Source: an uncultured Oscillibacter sp. (GTDB lineage: Bacteria; Bacillota; Clostridia; Oscillospirales; Oscillospiraceae). From it: a stretch of 64,000 bases of DNA. Location of the stretch: NCBI GenBank assembly GCA_905200545.1, contig CAJKKQ010000001.1, forward strand, positions 62,001 through 126,000, given 5' to 3'. A program made the position numbers and the translations under genes. How positions within the stretch are numbered: position 1 is the first letter of the stretch; every line of letters starts with the position of its first letter. The notes beneath the pieces are model-generated. The model worked only from the letters and a program-made list of their open reading frames with translations, was not told where the DNA came from and did no database searches. This document shows positions 16,663 through 25,405 of the stretch, piece by piece.

Positions 16663-17988
16663 ATGAGTGAGACCTTTGCGCTGAGAGGCGCCATTGCCCA
16701 TACGCCTACATTCGAACGGTTTGAGCTGTTTCCAGATGCATATCTGATCTGTCGGGATGAAAAGGTCGTCGGCGTTTTTGAGCATTTACCAGAGGAGTAC
16801 CGGGGGATCCGGGTGATTGACCGATCCGGCTGCGTGATTATTCCGGGGATGATTGACCTGCATCAGCACGCACCCCAGTACGCATTTCGGGGCTTGGGCC
16901 AGAACATAGAGAAGCCGGACTGGGATAGTTGGTTTGATTTGTATGCATTTCCTGAAGAGAAGCGCTATCAGGACCTGGAATATGCACAAAGAGCGTATGG
17001 CCGTTTGGTATCGGATCTGCTGAAAAGTACCACCACAAGAATCTGTACCTTCGCAACCATTCACCGTCCTGCCACGGAGCTTTTGATGGAGCTTTTACAC
17101 CGCAGCGGCCTGTGCGCATATGTGGGTAAGGTGAACATGGATCGGAACTCCGCTGAAGGCTTATTGGAGACAACGGAAGAGAGCCTGGAGGAGACCCGCC
17201 GCTGGCTTCAAAACAGTGTGGGAAGGTATCCCCATGTCAAACCCATCATCACACCCCGATACATTCCAAGCTGTACGGATGAAGTGATGGAAGGGCTTTC
17301 GGCACTGATGAAGGAGTTCGGTGTTCCCGTGCAGTCTCATCTCTCAGAAGGCCTGGACGAAATCGCGTGGGTTCACCAGCTGATGCCTGACATCAGTTTC
17401 TACGGGCAGGGATATGACCGCTTCGATATGATGGGAACCGTCCAGCCCACCTTGATGGCCCACTGCATTTTTTCCAACCAGGAAGAGTTTGATATGCTGT
17501 GCAGCCGGAATATCACGATTGCCCATTGTCCGGACGCAAATCTCAATTACTCCGGAACAGCCGCCCCCATCTTAAAGTACGTGCGCAGCGGCGCGAAGGT
17601 GGGGCTGGGAAGCGATGTGTCCGGCGGCCACACCTTAAACCTGATGCAAGTCATGCTCCAGGCGATTGTGGCATCCAAAGTCCGGTGGGCTTACTGCGAG
17701 AGAACCGGCAAAGCGGATGAGAAACGAGATGTTTTAACCCTTGCCAATGCGTTTTATTTGGCTACAAAAGGAGGCGGTTCCTTCTGGGGCAAAGTAGGCA
17801 GCTTTGAGCCGGGCTACGCATTTGACGCCGTGGTATTGGATGACAGCAGAATTGCCGATGAGTGCCCGCGCTCTGTCTATGAACGGGTGGAACGGCTGGC
17901 CTGCCTTGGAGATGACCGGGAGACCGTGGAGAAATACGTAAACGGAACTTTGGTTTACTCCAAGAGCAACTGCGTGGGAGAGGGGTAA
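16663..17988 (+). CDS. Guanine-deaminase-like metal-dependent amidohydrolase
   Basis: A 441-residue amidohydrolase-superfamily protein closest in pattern to guanine deaminase, which hydrolyses guanine to xanthine and ammonia. It has the zinc motif HQHAPQYAFRGLG (His67, His69), LSEGLDEIAWV with its histidine just before, MAHCIFSN, and the late Asp in GSDVSGGH. All main metal ligands are present. The ATG at 16663 follows GGAGGAGGTG; the open frame reaches back to 16561 without a site. A cyclase, RidA and PLP lyase directly downstream are not usual guanine-catabolism partners, so the true substrate may be another aminated heterocycle. Confidence 0.85.
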   Translation: MSETFALRGAIAHTPTFERFELFPDAYLICRDEKVVGVFEHLPEEYRGIRVIDRSGCVIIPGMIDLHQHAPQYAFRGLGQNIEKPDWDSWFDLYAFPEEKRYQDLEYAQRAYGRLVSDLLKSTTTRICTFATIHRPATELLMELLHRSGLCAYVGKVNMDRNSAEGLLETTEESLEETRRWLQNSVGRYPHVKPIITPRYIPSCTDEVMEGLSALMKEFGVPVQSHLSEGLDEIAWVHQLMPDISFYGQGYDRFDMMGTVQPTLMAHCIFSNQEEFDMLCSRNITIAHCPDANLNYSGTAAPILKYVRSGAKVGLGSDVSGGHTLNLMQVMLQAIVASKVRWAYCERTGKADEKRDVLTLANAFYLATKGGGSFWGKVGSFEPGYAFDAVVLDDSRIADECPRSVYERVERLACLGDDRETVEKYVNGTLVYSKSNCVGEG

Positions 17989-17994
17989 CGCACT

Positions 17995-18579
17995 ATGCGG
18001 ATCATCGATATATCCCGGGAACTGAGTTCCTGTCCTCCCGCTCCCGGATTCCCGGAACCTGTGTTGGAAAAAAAGCTGGAAATGAAGAGCGGTGCACCGT
18101 ACAACTATACCTATGTCCACGCCTGTGTGCATGCGGCGACCCATTGTGATGCTGCACTCCATTTTGTAGCAGATGGACAGGACATTGCCCTGTCCCCTCT
18201 GGAACACTTCATAGGAATGTGCTACGTACATACGGTTACTCCGGGCCGGCTGGTTTTACCGGAGGATCTGCAGGGTATCCCGCAGGATGCTAAGCGCGTG
18301 CTGCTCCACGGAAACGGTACCGCCTGTCTGAGCCAGGAGGCCGCTTTGTTCCTGAAGGAGCGAGGGGTCTGCACGGTGGGTACGGACGCATTTTCCGTCG
18401 GAGCGCCTGAGAATGACCGGGAAGTACATGTACTGCTGCTGTCGCAGGGAATTTCCATCATTGAAAACCTAAAGCTGGATGCGGTGGCAGATGGAACGTA
18501 CTTTTTGAGTGCTGCACCCTGCAAATTTGATGGAGCGGAGGCGGCGTTCTGCAGAGCCGTTCTGATTTCCGATATGTAA
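17995..18579 (+). CDS. Cyclase / kynurenine-formamidase-like family hydrolase
   Basis: A 194-residue protein of the cyclase family (PF04199 type), metal-dependent hydrolases of amides and cyclic compounds that include bacterial kynurenine formamidase. The metal motif HxxTHxD is present as HAATHCDAALH starting at His46. The family usually has HxGTHxDxPxH, so Gly to Ala and Pro to Ala are small departures. It starts six bases after the amidohydrolase stop, with GGAGAGGGG upstream. It is short for the family, which is commonly 205-230 residues. It probably opens a ring or amide produced by the preceding enzyme. Confidence 0.82.
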   Translation: MRIIDISRELSSCPPAPGFPEPVLEKKLEMKSGAPYNYTYVHACVHAATHCDAALHFVADGQDIALSPLEHFIGMCYVHTVTPGRLVLPEDLQGIPQDAKRVLLHGNGTACLSQEAALFLKERGVCTVGTDAFSVGAPENDREVHVLLLSQGISIIENLKLDAVADGTYFLSAAPCKFDGAEAAFCRAVLISDM

Positions 18580-18601
18580 ACAAACTTAAAGGGGGATTAT
18601 C

Positions 18602-19057
18602 ATGCAGGTATATGAAAATCTGATTGCACATGGCTATCAACTGCCCGAGAGTTTAACGCCGGCGGGATTATATGTCCCGGTGAACCGTGTGGGAAACCTG
18701 GTGTTTATTTCTGGGCAGGGCAGCATTTTCAAAGGAGAAAACCTCACCGGCCGTGTGGGTGTGGACATCACGTTGGAGCAGGGACAAGAGGCGGCGAAAG
18801 TGTGCATGCTGAATACGCTGGGCGCTCTGCACACGTTTCTGGGAGATCTCAATCGCGTGAAAAAAGCGGTAAAAATATTGGGATTTGTTGCGTGCGACCA
18901 TACCTTTACACAGCAGGCCCAGGTCATCAACAGTGCTTCCCAAGTCCTGCTGGATGCTTTCGGTGAAAACGGCCGCCATGCAAGATCAGCGATCGGGACC
19001 AATGCGCTGCCGCTGGGGCTCTCAGTAGAAATCGAATCCATCTTTGAAGTGGAATAG
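18602..19057 (+). CDS. RidA family (imine/enamine deaminase-like) protein
   Basis: A 151-residue RidA-superfamily protein. It has the VNRVGNLVFISGQG start, GRVGVDITLEQGQEAAKVC, a DLNRVKKAVKILGFVACDH core and the ending GTNALPLGLSVEIESIFEV. RidA proteins hydrolyse reactive 2-aminoacrylate or related enamines to keto acids and ammonia. The conserved arginine in the last third is present as ARSAIGTNALP. It lies directly before a threonine-dehydratase-like gene whose reaction would produce such enamines, a good functional fit. AAGGGGG lies before the ATG. Confidence 0.88.
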   Translation: MQVYENLIAHGYQLPESLTPAGLYVPVNRVGNLVFISGQGSIFKGENLTGRVGVDITLEQGQEAAKVCMLNTLGALHTFLGDLNRVKKAVKILGFVACDHTFTQQAQVINSASQVLLDAFGENGRHARSAIGTNALPLGLSVEIESIFEVE

Positions 19058-19070
19058 TGGGTGTGTAGAA

Positions 19071-20048
19071 ATGTTAGGCCAAAATCTGCAGCCCGTCCAG
19101 GTTTCCGACATGCTGCGCGCCCAGGAGCGCCTATCCCATGCGTTCGCAAAGACGCCTTTGATCACCATGGAGCCCCTGAACATCAGGATCGACAAGCGGC
19201 TGTATCTCAAGGCTGAGAGCCTGCAGCCCACCGGCGCTTACAAAATCAGAGGGGCTTACAACAAGTGCGCCAGTCTTGTGGAGCAATTCGGTACGGGGAT
19301 TTCTGTCATCACTGCCTCCTCCGGAAACCACGGACTTGCCTGCGCGCTGACCGCAAAAATGCTGGGGATCTGCGCCAAGGTCGTGGTCCCGGTGGTAACG
19401 CCCCAAATCAAGAAAGATTGTATCCGGGAAATGGGCGCAACTTTGGTGGAATACGGACAGACTTACGATGAGTCCTTCCAGGAGGCGTGCCGGCTGTCGG
19501 AAGAAGAACACGCATATTACGTCCACCCTGTTTCGGATACGGAAATCCTGGGTGCCCAGGGCACCATCGGAATGGAGATCCTGGAGCAGCTGCCCTCTGT
19601 CCAGCAGGTGGTCATCCCGTTGGGAGGCGGGGGCCTTTCCTCCGGCATTGCGTTTTACATCAAGCAGTGCAGGCCGGATGTGCACATCGTGTGTGTCATG
19701 CCGGAGGGCTCTGCGGTTTACGCAAAGAGCCGCCAGGCAGGCAGGCTCGTGCAGCTGGAGACCTGCCACTCCATTGCGGATGCTGTGGTCCGTAAGACGG
19801 GCGAGCCCTTTTTGTTCCCCTACATCGAATCCAATGTTGATGAAATTCTGACAGTTCAAGAACATTCCATTCAGTCTGCCATCAAAACTGCGGCTTTATA
19901 TGGGAAATTAATTCTCGAGGGTGCGGGAGCCTTGCCATTGGCCGCCGTTTTGGAGCATCAGATCAACCTGGACTTGGAGACGGTGCTGATCTGCAGCGGA
20001 GGCAACCTGGATGAGAGCGTACTGCGCAGCGCTTTATCTGAGGGCTAA
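19071..20048 (+). CDS. Threonine/serine dehydratase-like PLP-dependent enzyme
   Basis: A 325-residue fold-type II PLP enzyme. The PLP lysine is Lys59 in SLQPTGAYKIRG, the substrate loop is SSGNHG (83-88) and the phosphate loop is GGGGLSSG. The family includes threonine dehydratase, serine racemase and hydroxyaspartate lyase; without a C-terminal regulatory ACT domain it is the catabolic or racemase type. The ATG at 19071 has only a weak GTGGGTG upstream; a TTG at 19044 overlapping ridA is an alternative. It sits between RidA and the ABC genes, so it probably turns a hydroxy-amino acid into a keto acid. Confidence 0.85.
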   Translation: MLGQNLQPVQVSDMLRAQERLSHAFAKTPLITMEPLNIRIDKRLYLKAESLQPTGAYKIRGAYNKCASLVEQFGTGISVITASSGNHGLACALTAKMLGICAKVVVPVVTPQIKKDCIREMGATLVEYGQTYDESFQEACRLSEEEHAYYVHPVSDTEILGAQGTIGMEILEQLPSVQQVVIPLGGGGLSSGIAFYIKQCRPDVHIVCVMPEGSAVYAKSRQAGRLVQLETCHSIADAVVRKTGEPFLFPYIESNVDEILTVQEHSIQSAIKTAALYGKLILEGAGALPLAAVLEHQINLDLETVLICSGGNLDESVLRSALSEG

Positions 20049-20100
20049 GGGATCGATCCTTCCAGAAACCATACCGTGTAGTTTAGAAAGGAGTTTCAAC

Positions 20101-21078
20101 ATGAAAAAGAGAATTTCTGTTCTGCTGGCACTGATGATGCTGCTTGGAATTCTGAGCGGCTGCGGGGGCACCACACAGTCTGAGGAAACCGATCCCAACG
20201 AAGGGGATGATGGCACCATTAAAATTGGCCTTTCCATGTTCACCCAGGAGTTTCCCTTTTACGTGAGCATGCAGGAAGCTTTTGAAGAGGCCTGCGCGGA
20301 AAACGGCTATGAATTGATTTCCACCAACGCCAGTATGGACATTTCCAAGCAGATTGACGGCTGCATGGATATGCTCTCAAAGGGCGTGGACGCTCTGGCA
20401 ATCACCAGCTGGTACGGAGACGCGCTGCTGGATGTCTTCGAGGCGGCGGAAAAAGCAGAGGTTCCCGTTTTCCTGATCTCTACCAATACGGCCCCGGATG
20501 ATGCCACCTTTGTGGTCAAGGTGGGAACGATCGACAAGGACACCACCTATTTGGGCGGTCTTTGGGCAGGAAATTATTATGCCAGCCAGGGCATTACCGA
20601 ATTGGACGCCGTCGTGTTCATGGCAGCCGACCAAGTGCACAACGACCGCAGAGACGGATACCTGGAGGGTTTTGAAGCCAGCGGTGTGAAGGTGAATGTG
20701 CTCAACACCTACAACGGCAGTACGCGTGAGGACGCCATGTCCAGCTGTGACGACGCGCTGGTGACCTATCCGGAAATCGACTTGATGATCACCACCTCCG
20801 CGCAGCACGGCCTGGGCGCGTATGACGCCTGCGTTGCGGCGGCTCGGGATGAAATGAAGATCGTGTCTATGGACGGTGAGGAAGAGGAGTTCCAGAAAAT
20901 CGACGAGGGCGGCATCTATCTGTGCACTGCCCTGCAATTCCCCGCAGAAATGTCCAAGCAGACGGTGGAGCTGATCGGAGATTACTTTGCCGGAGAGGAG
21001 ATTGAACGGTTTGTCTATACCGACGCCGGTGTGTACTGCCCCGACGGCACACTGACCGCACAGGATATCCAGGGGTAA
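20101..21078 (+). CDS. Ribose-type ABC transporter substrate-binding lipoprotein
   Basis: A 325-residue periplasmic-binding-protein type 1 family member (RbsB-like) anchored as a lipoprotein: signal peptide with Cys21 in LSGCGG, acidic linker, then IKIGLSMFTQEFPFYVSMQEAF. The paired domains follow, and a DGEEEEF stretch sits near residue 258. It starts 52 bases after the PLP enzyme with AAAGGAG upstream. The class carries sugars, nucleosides, autoinducers and other small polar molecules. Its position after five catabolic genes suggests it takes up the pathway substrate. Confidence 0.9.
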   Translation: MKKRISVLLALMMLLGILSGCGGTTQSEETDPNEGDDGTIKIGLSMFTQEFPFYVSMQEAFEEACAENGYELISTNASMDISKQIDGCMDMLSKGVDALAITSWYGDALLDVFEAAEKAEVPVFLISTNTAPDDATFVVKVGTIDKDTTYLGGLWAGNYYASQGITELDAVVFMAADQVHNDRRDGYLEGFEASGVKVNVLNTYNGSTREDAMSSCDDALVTYPEIDLMITTSAQHGLGAYDACVAAARDEMKIVSMDGEEEEFQKIDEGGIYLCTALQFPAEMSKQTVELIGDYFAGEEIERFVYTDAGVYCPDGTLTAQDIQG

Positions 21079-21114
21079 CGGCCTAACTCAACCTGATGAC
21101 GAAAGAGAGGAACC

Positions 21115-22620
21115 ATGGCAGCGCAAAGGAACGATGAAATACTCCGCCTGGAGGGGATCTGCAAATCCTTTCCCGGCGTCAAAGCTCTGGACAATGTGGG
21201 GTTTTCCGTTTTTCGAGGCGAGGTTCTTGCTTTGGCAGGTGAAAACGGTGCGGGAAAATCCACCTTGATGAAAATCCTTTCTGGTTCCTACACCAAGGAT
21301 TCCGGCAAGATCGTATTTGACGGGAAGGAAGTGGAGATCACTTCACCCAAGATGGCCGAACAGCTGGGCTTGTCCATCATCTACCAGGAACTCAACGTGC
21401 TCCAGAACCTGACGGTTGCCGAGAATATTTATCTGGGCAGGCAGCCGTGCCGGCACGGAAAAGTGGATTGGAAAAAGATGAACCGGGACGCAGAAGCGCT
21501 CTTTGAGAAGCTGGGAATTTCCATGAATGTCACAGTGAAAGTCCGGCAGCTGAGTGTGGCACAGCAGCAAATGGTGGAAATTGCGAAAGCGCTGAGCTTT
21601 GATACCAAGCTGGTGATTATGGATGAGCCCACATCTTCCCTGACGGAGAAAGAGACGCACATCCTGTTTGAAATTATCAAAGGACTTACCGCCGCAGGGA
21701 TCGCCGTGATTTTCATTACCCATCGCATGGAGGAAATCTTTACCATTGCCGACCGGGTTACGGTTTTGCGGGACGGATGCTGCATTGGCTCCCGGGAAAT
21801 TTCCCAGATCAATACCAGTGATCTCATCGAGATGATGATTGGCCGCGCTCTGACGCAGCAATATCCTCCCCGAAATGCCCAAATTGGCGAGACCGTATTG
21901 GAGGTCTCCCATTTGGGGAACGGTTCAACGGTGAAGGATGTGTCTTTTTCCCTCCGGGCCGGAGAAGTGCTTGGCTTTGCCGGACTGGTGGGAGCCGGGA
22001 GAACGGAAACCGTTCGGATGATTTTCGGAGCGGATCCCAAAACAACGGGTGAAGTCCTTTTGAACGGAAAAAAAGCAGTGATTCGGTCTCCCAGGGATGC
22101 AATCCGAAATGGCCTCTCTTTTGTTACCGAGGATCGGAAACGGGAGGGATTGTTGCTGCGCAAATCGGTGCAGTCCAACATCGTGATGGTGGCTTTGAAA
22201 AAGGTTTGCCGGATGCACCTGATCCATTATCCCAGTGCCAGGAAAGTCGCGCAGTCATATGTTGAGGATCTAAACATTGTGACACCGTCTGTGAACCAAA
22301 AGAGTGAGTTTTTGAGCGGTGGAAATCAGCAGAAAGTCGTCGTGGCGAAATGGTTGTTTTCCGACGCAAAGATCATCATTCTGGATGAGCCCACCCGGGG
22401 CATCGACGTAGGCGCGAAACGCGAGATCTATGAGATCATCAACCGGCTGGCGGAGAGCGGAAAGGCAATTATCGTGATTTCCTCCGACATGGAAGAGGTC
22501 ATGGGCATCAGCGACAGAATCCTTGTCATGTACGAGGGCAATATCGTAGGGGAAGTGGAGAAAAAGGACTTCTCTCAGAGATTGATATCGGAATATACAA
22601 TAGGAGGCCGGAAACTATGA
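21115..22620 (+). CDS. Ribose-type ABC transporter ATP-binding protein
   Basis: A 501-residue tandem ATPase (RbsA/MglA type). The first half has Walker A GENGAGKST at 42-50, LSVAQQQMVEIAKALS and VIMDEPTSSL. The second half has a degenerate Walker A (GLVGAGRTETV), LSGGNQQKVVVAKWL and IILDEPTRGIDVGAK. A degenerate second site is normal for this class. The stop overlaps the permease start by four bases (ATGA). It energises the importer formed with the binding protein and permease on either side. Confidence 0.94.
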   Translation: MAAQRNDEILRLEGICKSFPGVKALDNVGFSVFRGEVLALAGENGAGKSTLMKILSGSYTKDSGKIVFDGKEVEITSPKMAEQLGLSIIYQELNVLQNLTVAENIYLGRQPCRHGKVDWKKMNRDAEALFEKLGISMNVTVKVRQLSVAQQQMVEIAKALSFDTKLVIMDEPTSSLTEKETHILFEIIKGLTAAGIAVIFITHRMEEIFTIADRVTVLRDGCCIGSREISQINTSDLIEMMIGRALTQQYPPRNAQIGETVLEVSHLGNGSTVKDVSFSLRAGEVLGFAGLVGAGRTETVRMIFGADPKTTGEVLLNGKKAVIRSPRDAIRNGLSFVTEDRKREGLLLRKSVQSNIVMVALKKVCRMHLIHYPSARKVAQSYVEDLNIVTPSVNQKSEFLSGGNQQKVVVAKWLFSDAKIIILDEPTRGIDVGAKREIYEIINRLAESGKAIIVISSDMEEVMGISDRILVMYEGNIVGEVEKKDFSQRLISEYTIGGRKL

Positions 22621-23594
22621 TTACCATGAAATCTGTGCAAAGCAGAAGGAAACAGATTATCAACGGACTTGGTGTCTGGCTGATCCTGATTGGTTTGCTG
22701 ATTGTACTCTCCCTGACGATTGGTCCGGATGTGTTTTTTGGGGTAAACCTCATCAACGTGATTCGCCAGATCTGCGTCGTGGGCGTCATGGCAGTGGGTG
22801 CGACCTTTGTCATCCTATGCGGTGAAATTGACCTGAGCGCCGGAGCCATGGCTGCCTTGTCCGGCTGTGCCAGTGCTTTTCTCATCGTAAACCTGGGCTT
22901 TGGCGTATGGACTTCCATTATCCTGACGATTATCGTCGGAATGGTATTCGGATTGATCATGGGCGCCGCGGTTACATACCTCCGTGTTGAATCCTTTATC
23001 GCCACTTTGGGCATGCAGTACATTCTCACGGGTATTGTTATGCTGATTACAAACGGCAGTCCCATCCTGAATCTTCCGGACGCCTATTTGATCATTGGGC
23101 GCGGCTATGTCCTGGACGTTATTCCCGTACCCACCATTATCCTGCTGGTCCTGGTGATCCTGATGGCGTTTGTCCAGCGGTATACCAAATTTGGAAGAGA
23201 CGTGATGGCCGTGGGCGAAAACCGGGTGGCAGCCCGGCTCTCCGGAATCAATGTCATTCAAACGAAATTGATCGTATTCGCTTTGGCGGGCGGGATCAGC
23301 GCCCTGAGCGGCATTATGTTGGCTTCCAGGCTGTCCTCCGGCCAGCCCACAGCAGCCGGAGACCTGTCCCTGCAGGCCCTTGCGGCGGTTTATGTAGGCG
23401 GCGGCACGGCAGCAGCCGGCACGCAAAACGGCGTCATTGGAACATTGGCGGGTGCGCTGATCATCGGCTTTATCAATAACGGCATGAACCTGTTGGAGAT
23501 CAATGCCTACTGGCAGAAAGTGGTACTGGGAGCGGTCATTATTGCCGCGGTAGCACTGGATGCATACAGATCCTATGCCGGGAAGAAAAACTGA
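22617..23594 (+). CDS. Ribose-type ABC transporter permease
   Basis: A 325-residue RbsC-type membrane protein with about ten hydrophobic segments. Characteristic parts are GAIDLSAGAM-like GEIDLSAGAMAALSG near 65-80 and GRDVMAVGENRVAARLSGI in the cytoplasmic loop that meets the ATPase. An AGGAGG lies at 22602. It is the last gene of the operon and a terminator follows within 60 bases. A single permease gene implies a homodimeric channel. Confidence 0.93.
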   Translation: MITMKSVQSRRKQIINGLGVWLILIGLLIVLSLTIGPDVFFGVNLINVIRQICVVGVMAVGATFVILCGEIDLSAGAMAALSGCASAFLIVNLGFGVWTSIILTIIVGMVFGLIMGAAVTYLRVESFIATLGMQYILTGIVMLITNGSPILNLPDAYLIIGRGYVLDVIPVPTIILLVLVILMAFVQRYTKFGRDVMAVGENRVAARLSGINVIQTKLIVFALAGGISALSGIMLASRLSSGQPTAAGDLSLQALAAVYVGGGTAAAGTQNGVIGTLAGALIIGFINNGMNLLEINAYWQKVVLGAVIIAAVALDAYRSYAGKKN

Positions 23595-23651
23595 GTTTTC
23601 CCATGACTCATGATTCGGTTGGAAGTTCAAAGATCATGAAGGGAATCGGAT

Positions 23652-23684
23652 AAAAAGGAGGTGGCTTACGCCACCTCCTTTTTT
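23652..23684 (+). terminator. Rho-independent terminator of the catabolic/ABC operon
   Basis: A 14-bp perfect stem with loop TTAC followed by TTTTTT. It separates the plus-strand operon from the convergent response-regulator gene. Confidence 0.92.
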
Positions 23685-23817
23685 ATGCAAGAACTGCCCC
23701 ATCGGCCCTAATCAGCTTTTGTCCTTTGTGAGCGGCAGGACAGGGGCCGGGGAACAACTCAATCCACCCTGAGCAGCCGCTTTTCTCTTCGCGGAAGCTG
23801 GCACTTGCGGCCCCGCC

Positions 23818-25401
23818 TTACTCTCCCCGATACTCCGAGGGAGAAACGCCGGTTCTGCGTTTGAATATGGTGGAAAAATACGTGGGGTTTTCATAACCGC
23901 ATCGCATAGCCACCTCATAGGTCTTGCTGCTGCCGCTTCTCAACAACTCCTTGGCCTTGGCGATTCGAACGTTGGTCAGGTAATTAATAAACGAGCTTCC
24001 GGTATTTTGCTTGAACAAAGCACTGAAATAATTGGGTGAAATCCCCATCTCACCCGCCACGCGATCCAAAGTCAGGCTGGAATCCGCATAGTGAGCCGCC
24101 ACATACGTCTTTGCCCTCTCGGCCACACTCTGGTTTGCCTTGATATTTTTTTCCAAGAAATCACAGATCCGGCACACGAAGCGATACAGCTCCTGGAGCA
24201 TGTCGTCCAGCGTGGTATGGGTAAGGATCCCTCGGTATGCCGCCAGTGGATCCTCCAAGATGGTGTCAATGGGGCAGTTGATATCCACAAGCAGCTTTAC
24301 AATCTCCCCATATACCACATTCACCAGCATTCTGGTATAGAGATAGGAATTGTGGCCCGTCTGGCGAATGTCCTTTGCCAGTAAATCAAAATCCTCCCGT
24401 ATGGTCTTTTTATTGAATGTAGAGATGGAACGAATGACCCGGCCCACATTGGGAACATCCGGAAGCGGGTCTGCGCACACCCGCTTCACCTCGTCCGGCT
24501 GGACATCCCGGTTACTTCCCAGCTGGAACGCGTAACCGCAGCCCCTTTGCACAAACGCATAGGCTTCCTGACAGTGCCAGATCCCGTCATAGACCGGCGA
24601 GGTCACCGTTGTGAACTCCATATCAGGCTCTACCAAACGCAGCCTGCGGATATAGGAGCGCACCTCAAAGCACAGCTCCTCTCCCCACGCGCCCGTAAAG
24701 AGCAACAGATATCTTCCGCTGCTCTCTTCAACGCAGATCATGCTGGTTCCCTCTCCCGCCTTCTGCATGGACTGTTCCATCTTCTGTGTCATGGCGAAAA
24801 TGGTTTCCTCATCCATGGCAGCAGTCAGATTATCGAAATGGTCCACCTGCAGCAAGGTCAATATCATAGCCTGGTTTTTTTGCAAATGATCCGGAAGCTG
24901 TTCCAAAAATTGTTGTTTGGGAGTTCGCCCGGCGATATAGCGCCGGATCTGTCGCTGCAGCCGGTAAGCATCTGCACGCTGCAGCTGAATCCTCATTTTT
25001 TCCACCTCATTTTTCTGGTGGCAGCTGCTGTCAAGATCTTTTTTCAAACGGCTCAGTGTACGGCACAGAGCAGTAATATCAATGGGCTTCAAAACGAAGT
25101 CGGATACCCCCAGCTGGATGGCTGTTTTGGCATAGGAGAATTCTCCGTGTCCGGTGATGATTACCACCCGGCAGTCCGGATGCACCTCCCGGATTTTTCC
25201 AATCAAATCCAGGCCATCCAGATAGGGCATCCGGATATCCGTTAAAACAATGTCCGGTTTTTTCTCCCGGATCTCTTTCAACGCCTGTCTTCCGTCCTCT
25301 GCTGTTCCAATGAGCTGCAGTCCAAGAGAGTCCCAGGGGATGGTCTGTGCCAGCCCCTCTCTGATCAACTGCTCATCATCCGCCAAATAAACCGTATACA
25401 C
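23818..25401 (-). CDS. YesN-type response regulator with AraC output
   Basis: A 527-residue regulator. The receiver domain has the phosphorylation site Asp55 in VLTDIRMPYLDG, acidic residues Asp8-Asp9 and the conserved Lys after VLKP. A long middle region precedes a C-terminal AraC-type double helix-turn-helix (about 430-527, LDRVAGEMGISPNYFSALFK and the ending RRTGVSPSEYR). It follows the sensor kinase gene after four bases and is probably cotranslated. YesMN pairs commonly control nearby carbohydrate or ABC transporter operons; the Liv-type operon just upstream or the convergent ribose-type operon are candidates. Confidence 0.93.
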   Translation of the reverse strand: MYTVYLADDEQLIREGLAQTIPWDSLGLQLIGTAEDGRQALKEIREKKPDIVLTDIRMPYLDGLDLIGKIREVHPDCRVVIITGHGEFSYAKTAIQLGVSDFVLKPIDITALCRTLSRLKKDLDSSCHQKNEVEKMRIQLQRADAYRLQRQIRRYIAGRTPKQQFLEQLPDHLQKNQAMILTLLQVDHFDNLTAAMDEETIFAMTQKMEQSMQKAGEGTSMICVEESSGRYLLLFTGAWGEELCFEVRSYIRRLRLVEPDMEFTTVTSPVYDGIWHCQEAYAFVQRGCGYAFQLGSNRDVQPDEVKRVCADPLPDVPNVGRVIRSISTFNKKTIREDFDLLAKDIRQTGHNSYLYTRMLVNVVYGEIVKLLVDINCPIDTILEDPLAAYRGILTHTTLDDMLQELYRFVCRICDFLEKNIKANQSVAERAKTYVAAHYADSSLTLDRVAGEMGISPNYFSALFKQNTGSSFINYLTNVRIAKAKELLRSGSSKTYEVAMRCGYENPTYFSTIFKRRTGVSPSEYRGE

Positions 25402-25405
25402 GTTC

